Assembly: GCF_963678635.1 (NCBI RefSeq)
Contig: NC_087062.1
Span: 99,127,705 to 99,191,704 of the forward strand
Length of the DNA stretch: 64,000 nucleotides
DNA from: Symsagittifera roscoffensis
Lineage: Eukaryota > Xenacoelomorpha > Acoela > Convolutidae
Direction of reading: 5' to 3'
Part shown: positions 61,031-64,000 of the stretch, in pieces
Layout of the letters: the number at the start of each line of letters is the position of its first letter
How positions within the stretch are numbered: the first letter of the stretch is position 1
Position numbers and translations under genes: made by a program
Notes under the pieces: model-generated
Database searches by the model: none
Seen by the model: only the letters and a program-made list of their open reading frames with translations
Told to the model about the DNA's origin: nothing

Positions 61031-62083
61031 CCGATTTCAATCGGTCTCAAGGGATTATAATGGGTTCGTATTTTTAGAAAAAAAATAGCTTAAAGTCCAT
61101 TACGTTTTGCTAAATTTGCCGATAAAACCAATGATCTAGACAACAGTCTAGTCAAGATATAATAATTGGTGCTGGTAAACATGGCTCACAAGGCGCAAGA
61201 AAAACCACTCAATTTAGAATTACTGCGAGCATTTTGAGAGTAATATGAATATAACAGGGGCAGTATAACAGTGCCGAAGTACAACGGTTTGAATAGAAGA
61301 TTGAATGGGTTGTATCCGAAAGCAAGATAGTCAAGATTGTTCAATTAATAATTCATAACAATATCTGATTTAGTTGCAAGTTATCAAAACTTTTCTGATA
61401 TCCTCTCTTCACATTCACAGCTAATTGATTTGTTGTCAATTACCCAACTGAAAGGTCATGGATAAATGTTTGTGAACCAAATTCTTCGCAAAAAAAACAA
61501 TTTATTCAATTTTTAATCAATTATAGCGAAGTTTTTTTTTATAGTTTATCTCTTTAAAATTCAAAACTACTTCGTTATAATTGATCAAAAATGGAACAGA
61601 TATTGAATGCGATTTTTCTATGATTCTTCCAAGCAAATTTTTTCGTCACCCGCATCTAAAAAAGTGAAAAGAAACCTTTTATAATTAATTTTATTCAAAA
61701 CTTTATCATATAACCGCTAAAATTAGACGTTAAAATTGAATAAGACATTGAAAATATTCCATCGTTTTAATCAAACTCAAATTTAATCTTAACTCATTCA
61801 AAATCAATTGAAATTGACTTTTTGCATCAGACTTTTTTCACGTCGTGCAAAAATTTTGTAAAATTTCTGCATTCATTTAATGAGTAATGCAGAAATTTGC
61901 AAAATGGGTGCACGCCTTACTCGATTTTTGTAAATAAACTGTCTCAAATTGCCAAACGACTCCATGCCAAAACCACCCCCCACCCAGGTTTGTTAATTTT
62001 GACCGACCCACCTCATAAGCATTTCGATAGATTTTTTCTGTTCAATTTTTTTTCTAATTACAAGTAAAATATGCCATTTTGCC

Positions 62084-62283
62084 NNNNNNNNNNNNNNNNN
62101 NNNNNNNNNNNNNNNNNNNNNNNNNNNNNNNNNNNNNNNNNNNNNNNNNNNNNNNNNNNNNNNNNNNNNNNNNNNNNNNNNNNNNNNNNNNNNNNNNNNN
62201 NNNNNNNNNNNNNNNNNNNNNNNNNNNNNNNNNNNNNNNNNNNNNNNNNNNNNNNNNNNNNNNNNNNNNNNNNNNNNNNNNNN
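62084..62283. other. Assembly gap, 200 N
   Basis: A run of exactly 200 N suggests a scaffolding gap of arbitrary size. The right flank is the end of a family 2 MITE, so the gap probably fell in that repeat. Confidence 0.95.
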
Positions 62284-62399
62284 GGGTCAGTCAGCGAAAA
62301 ATGGATATCTCAAAATAGTACAAAGAGGGGACCTTCTGGATCGGCAGGGGTCAAATCCCTGAGGGGGGGGGGGCGTCCGCCCCCCTTAATCCGCTACTG
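62284..62399 (+). mobile_element. Family 2 MITE, right end after the gap
   Basis: It carries AAATGGATATCTCAAAATAG, GGATCGGCAGGGGTCAAATC and the degraded end CTTAATCCGCTACTG. The left part lies in the gap. Confidence 0.6.
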
Positions 62400-62620
62400 A
62401 TTATGATTAGTATTATAATTATTATGATTATGATCATTATGATTATAATGAGTATTATGATGATTATTATGATTAGTATTTTGATTATTGTTATTATGAT
62501 TATGATTATGAATAATTTTGTGTTTATGATTATTATGATTATGATTATTTTGATTATTACTATTATGATTATGATCAGATCATTATTATGATTATTATAA
62601 TCAATATGATTATTATTACT
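62400..62620. repeat. GAT/TAT-rich microsatellite
   Basis: An imperfect array of GATTAT and TATTATGATTATGAT units directly upstream of Ras exon 2. The long Ile-rich frames on both strands are artefacts of it. Confidence 0.8.
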
Positions 62621-62649
62621 ATCTCCAAAATTGTTCTTTTTCTGTTCAG

Positions 62650-62831
62650 ATACGGAGGTGGAGGTTACATTCATGGACACTTCCGGCAGTAGTGACTTCC
62701 CGGCCATGCGTCAGTTGGCCATAGAGAAGGCACAGGTGGTGCTGATTGTGTTCTCGGTGGACGACAGACACTCGTACGAGCGAGTCAAACAGTACAGAGA
62801 CGAAGTACTCGCCATCAAAAACGACGACCAG
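62650..62831 (+). CDS. Ras-like GTPase, coding exon 2
   Basis: 182 bases after acceptor TTCTGTTCAG encode residues 69-129. They contain the G3 box DTSG (78-81) and the switch II stretch SSDFPAMRQLAIEK, whose FPAM-x-(R/Q)-L is typical of the DIRAS and RASD branches of the Ras family. The hydrophobic strand VVLIVFSVDDRHSYERV follows. The residue matching Ras Gln61 is Ser82, so normal Gln-dependent hydrolysis is unlikely. The donor is CAG/GTATCA, phase 0. The first base pair AT completes the split Asp codon from exon 1. Confidence 0.9.
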
Positions 62832-63037
62832 GTATCATCAACTATAGCCCACCTTACATACAAATATGCCTGTTAGCTTGACAATACCTTTCAGATTTGT
62901 CTCTTTTCTTAATGTCACTTTTGGCTCACGCATAAAAATAGAAATGTGAAATAAGGAAAAGAGTTCGTCGTTTTTTTTAAATCTTCGATCACGTCTGTAA
63001 AACTTAATCATTTTACGAAGTGTACATTTAACTTTAG
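62832..63037 (+). other. Intron 2 of the Ras-like gene (206 bp)
   Basis: GT at 62,832 and TTTAG ending at 63,037, phase 0. It is small and repeat-free, in contrast to intron 1. Confidence 0.85.
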
Positions 63038-63370
63038 ACCCCCATAGTGGTCATAGCTAATAAAATGGACCTGCCGAGCCACACAGTGGACGCCAAAGCT
63101 GCCGACTTCTACACATGCTTCGAGTCCAACTACGGCTTCGTCGCCATGTCTGCCAAATCCGACCGCTCCGTCCGCAAACTGTTCAACGAAATCCTCAAGA
63201 AAGTCCAAATCCCCGGACTTCCCAATCTGGAAAAAGTTGAGAACAATATGAATGCGACAGGGGGGAAGAAGCCAGTGGCCAAGACGTCATCTCTCCCCAT
63301 TGTTCGAGGCGGAAGCTTCAAAAGAAGCCACAAGAAAGTGGAGCGAAAAGTCAGCTGTCATCTACAGTGA
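63038..63370 (+). CDS. Ras-like GTPase, coding exon 3 with CAAX end
   Basis: 333 bases encode residues 130-239 and the TGA stop. The G4 box NKMD is at 137-140 and the G5 box MSAK at 166-169. A C-terminal hypervariable tail follows, with basic clusters (GGKK, FKRSHKKVERK), ending in CHLQ. A CAAX box with final Gln is usually farnesylated; with the basic stretch this predicts plasma-membrane anchoring. Total length (239 or 218 residues) fits small Ras-like proteins. No standard AATAAA is obvious in the 600 bases after the stop. Which Ras subfamily it belongs to is inferred from switch II only. Confidence 0.9.
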   Translation, partial: TPIVVIANKMDLPSHTVDAKAADFYTCFESNYGFVAMSAKSDRSVRKLFNEILKKVQIPGLPNLEKVENNMNATGGKKPVAKTSSLPIVRGGSFKRSHKKVERKVSCHLQ

Positions 63371-64000
63371 GAAGAACTAACTTTTTATAATTAGAAACAA
63401 CAAACAACCCTCTTTATGTCAAATCAACCCTAAATAACTGTTCATTAATTTAAAACCTTCACTTTGACCAAATGTTGCGAATGTTGTTGTTAGAAACCGC
63501 GACAACCCGAAACAAAAAACAACTCGTAACAAAAAACAACTCAAAATTGGCAAAAATTAAGGAAAACGACAGCTCTCAAAATTTGAAAATCACCTTGAAA
63601 TTTAGGAGTTTCGGTTGAAGGTCGCTCTAAATGTTCGATAAAATCCTACCATCTGTTGGCAAGCTCGTTGCAGTTTGGCGCGACTGCGGCGGTGAGTATA
63701 TTCCGAGTTGTTTTTTAATGCGAGTTGACTTTTATTACGAGTTGTCGTATTACTGTTGCTGTAGCAGTTGGATCTTGTTAACTAGCCCCCCCCCCCCCAT
63801 AGTCAACAAGATCCTAGCAGTTTTTTAATTGAAGCTAATTAGACAGAGCTGAAAACGGCGGAAATTTTGCGACTTAGTGGTCTTTTTCATTTCTGCTCGT
63901 CCTTTTCTCGTTACGAGTATTTTAAGTAGCGAACTCCTCACCGCATTTTACTCTATTTACTCCTTGTAACACTTTCCTATTTAAAACCGCCACTTTTAAC
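63371..64000. other. 3' flank of the Ras-like gene, nothing recognised
   Basis: It probably contains the 3' untranslated region, then AT-rich DNA with a C tract at 63,786-63,798. No further gene or repeat copy was identified. Confidence 0.5.

Larger units (their letters stand above)
42823..62649 (+). other. Intron 1 of the Ras-like gene (19.8 kb)
   Basis: It is bounded by GT (42,823) and TTCTGTTCAG (ending 62,649). The phase-1 join restores GGA-GAT-ACG and continues the Ras fold directly into the DTSG motif, which is strong support despite the length. It is filled with repeats, duplications and one 200-N gap. Two weak antisense exon candidates lie inside (53,870 and 55,122). Confidence 0.8.

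Noticed and set aside
62351-62707. Ile-rich frames of 62 and 118 codons
   Set aside because: Artefacts of the GAT/TAT microsatellite; the minus frame also runs antisense over Ras exon 2.

Overview
This is a window of AT-rich eukaryotic nuclear DNA, almost certainly from an invertebrate animal. It holds spliced genes with GT-AG introns, a Ras-superfamily GTPase with a CAAX tail, long repeat-packed introns, tRNA-derived SINE heads and many short non-autonomous DNA elements. No phylum can be named from the sequence alone. There is one assembly gap of 200 N (62,084-62,283).

Two protein genes are well supported. (1) Gene A, minus strand, about 25.1 kb down to 2.8 kb. I assembled it by hand from nine short exons. 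Every splice junction is GT-AG and every intron phase matches the next exon, giving an open product of about 569 residues that lacks only its 5' start. It is polar, Ser/Asn/Lys/Arg-rich, without membrane segments, and I do not recognise its family. A poly(A) signal lies just after the stop. (2) A Ras-like GTPase, plus strand, 42,618-63,370. It has three coding exons split by a 19.8-kb and a 206-bp intron, and encodes 239 residues (or 218 from a downstream ATG). It has all G-box motifs, a DIRAS/RASD-like switch II and a C-terminal CHLQ prenylation box, but non-standard residues where Ras has Gly12, Gly13 and Gln61.

Region by region: 1-2,350 carries compact minus-strand open frames, two of them overlapping, that look like part of a decayed large mobile or virus-like element running off the left edge. 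2,811-3,027 is the last exon of gene A. 4,343-5,601 is an element with inverted ends, filled with about 20 copies of a GGATTCC-type motif. 5.6-14 kb is the long last intron of gene A, with repeats and a hairpin element. 14.0-25.1 kb holds the other gene A exons, separated by repeat copies. 25.1-42.5 kb is repeat-rich with no convincing gene. 42.6-63.4 kb is the Ras-like gene. Its first intron contains a 1-kb foldback element, a 20-bp satellite, a tandem 1.08-kb duplication with a secondary palindrome, and two weak antisense exon candidates (dsRNA-binding-like and Tudor-like). The last 600 bases hold nothing I can assign.

Two interspersed families dominate. Family 1 is about 0.5 kb, with hairpins near both ends; it has more than 15 copies or fragments and three inverted pairs. 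Family 2 is about 0.4 kb, with CAGGGGCGGAT ends suggesting a hAT-type MITE; it has about 11 copies or fragments. They account for most of the spurious open frames in the window.
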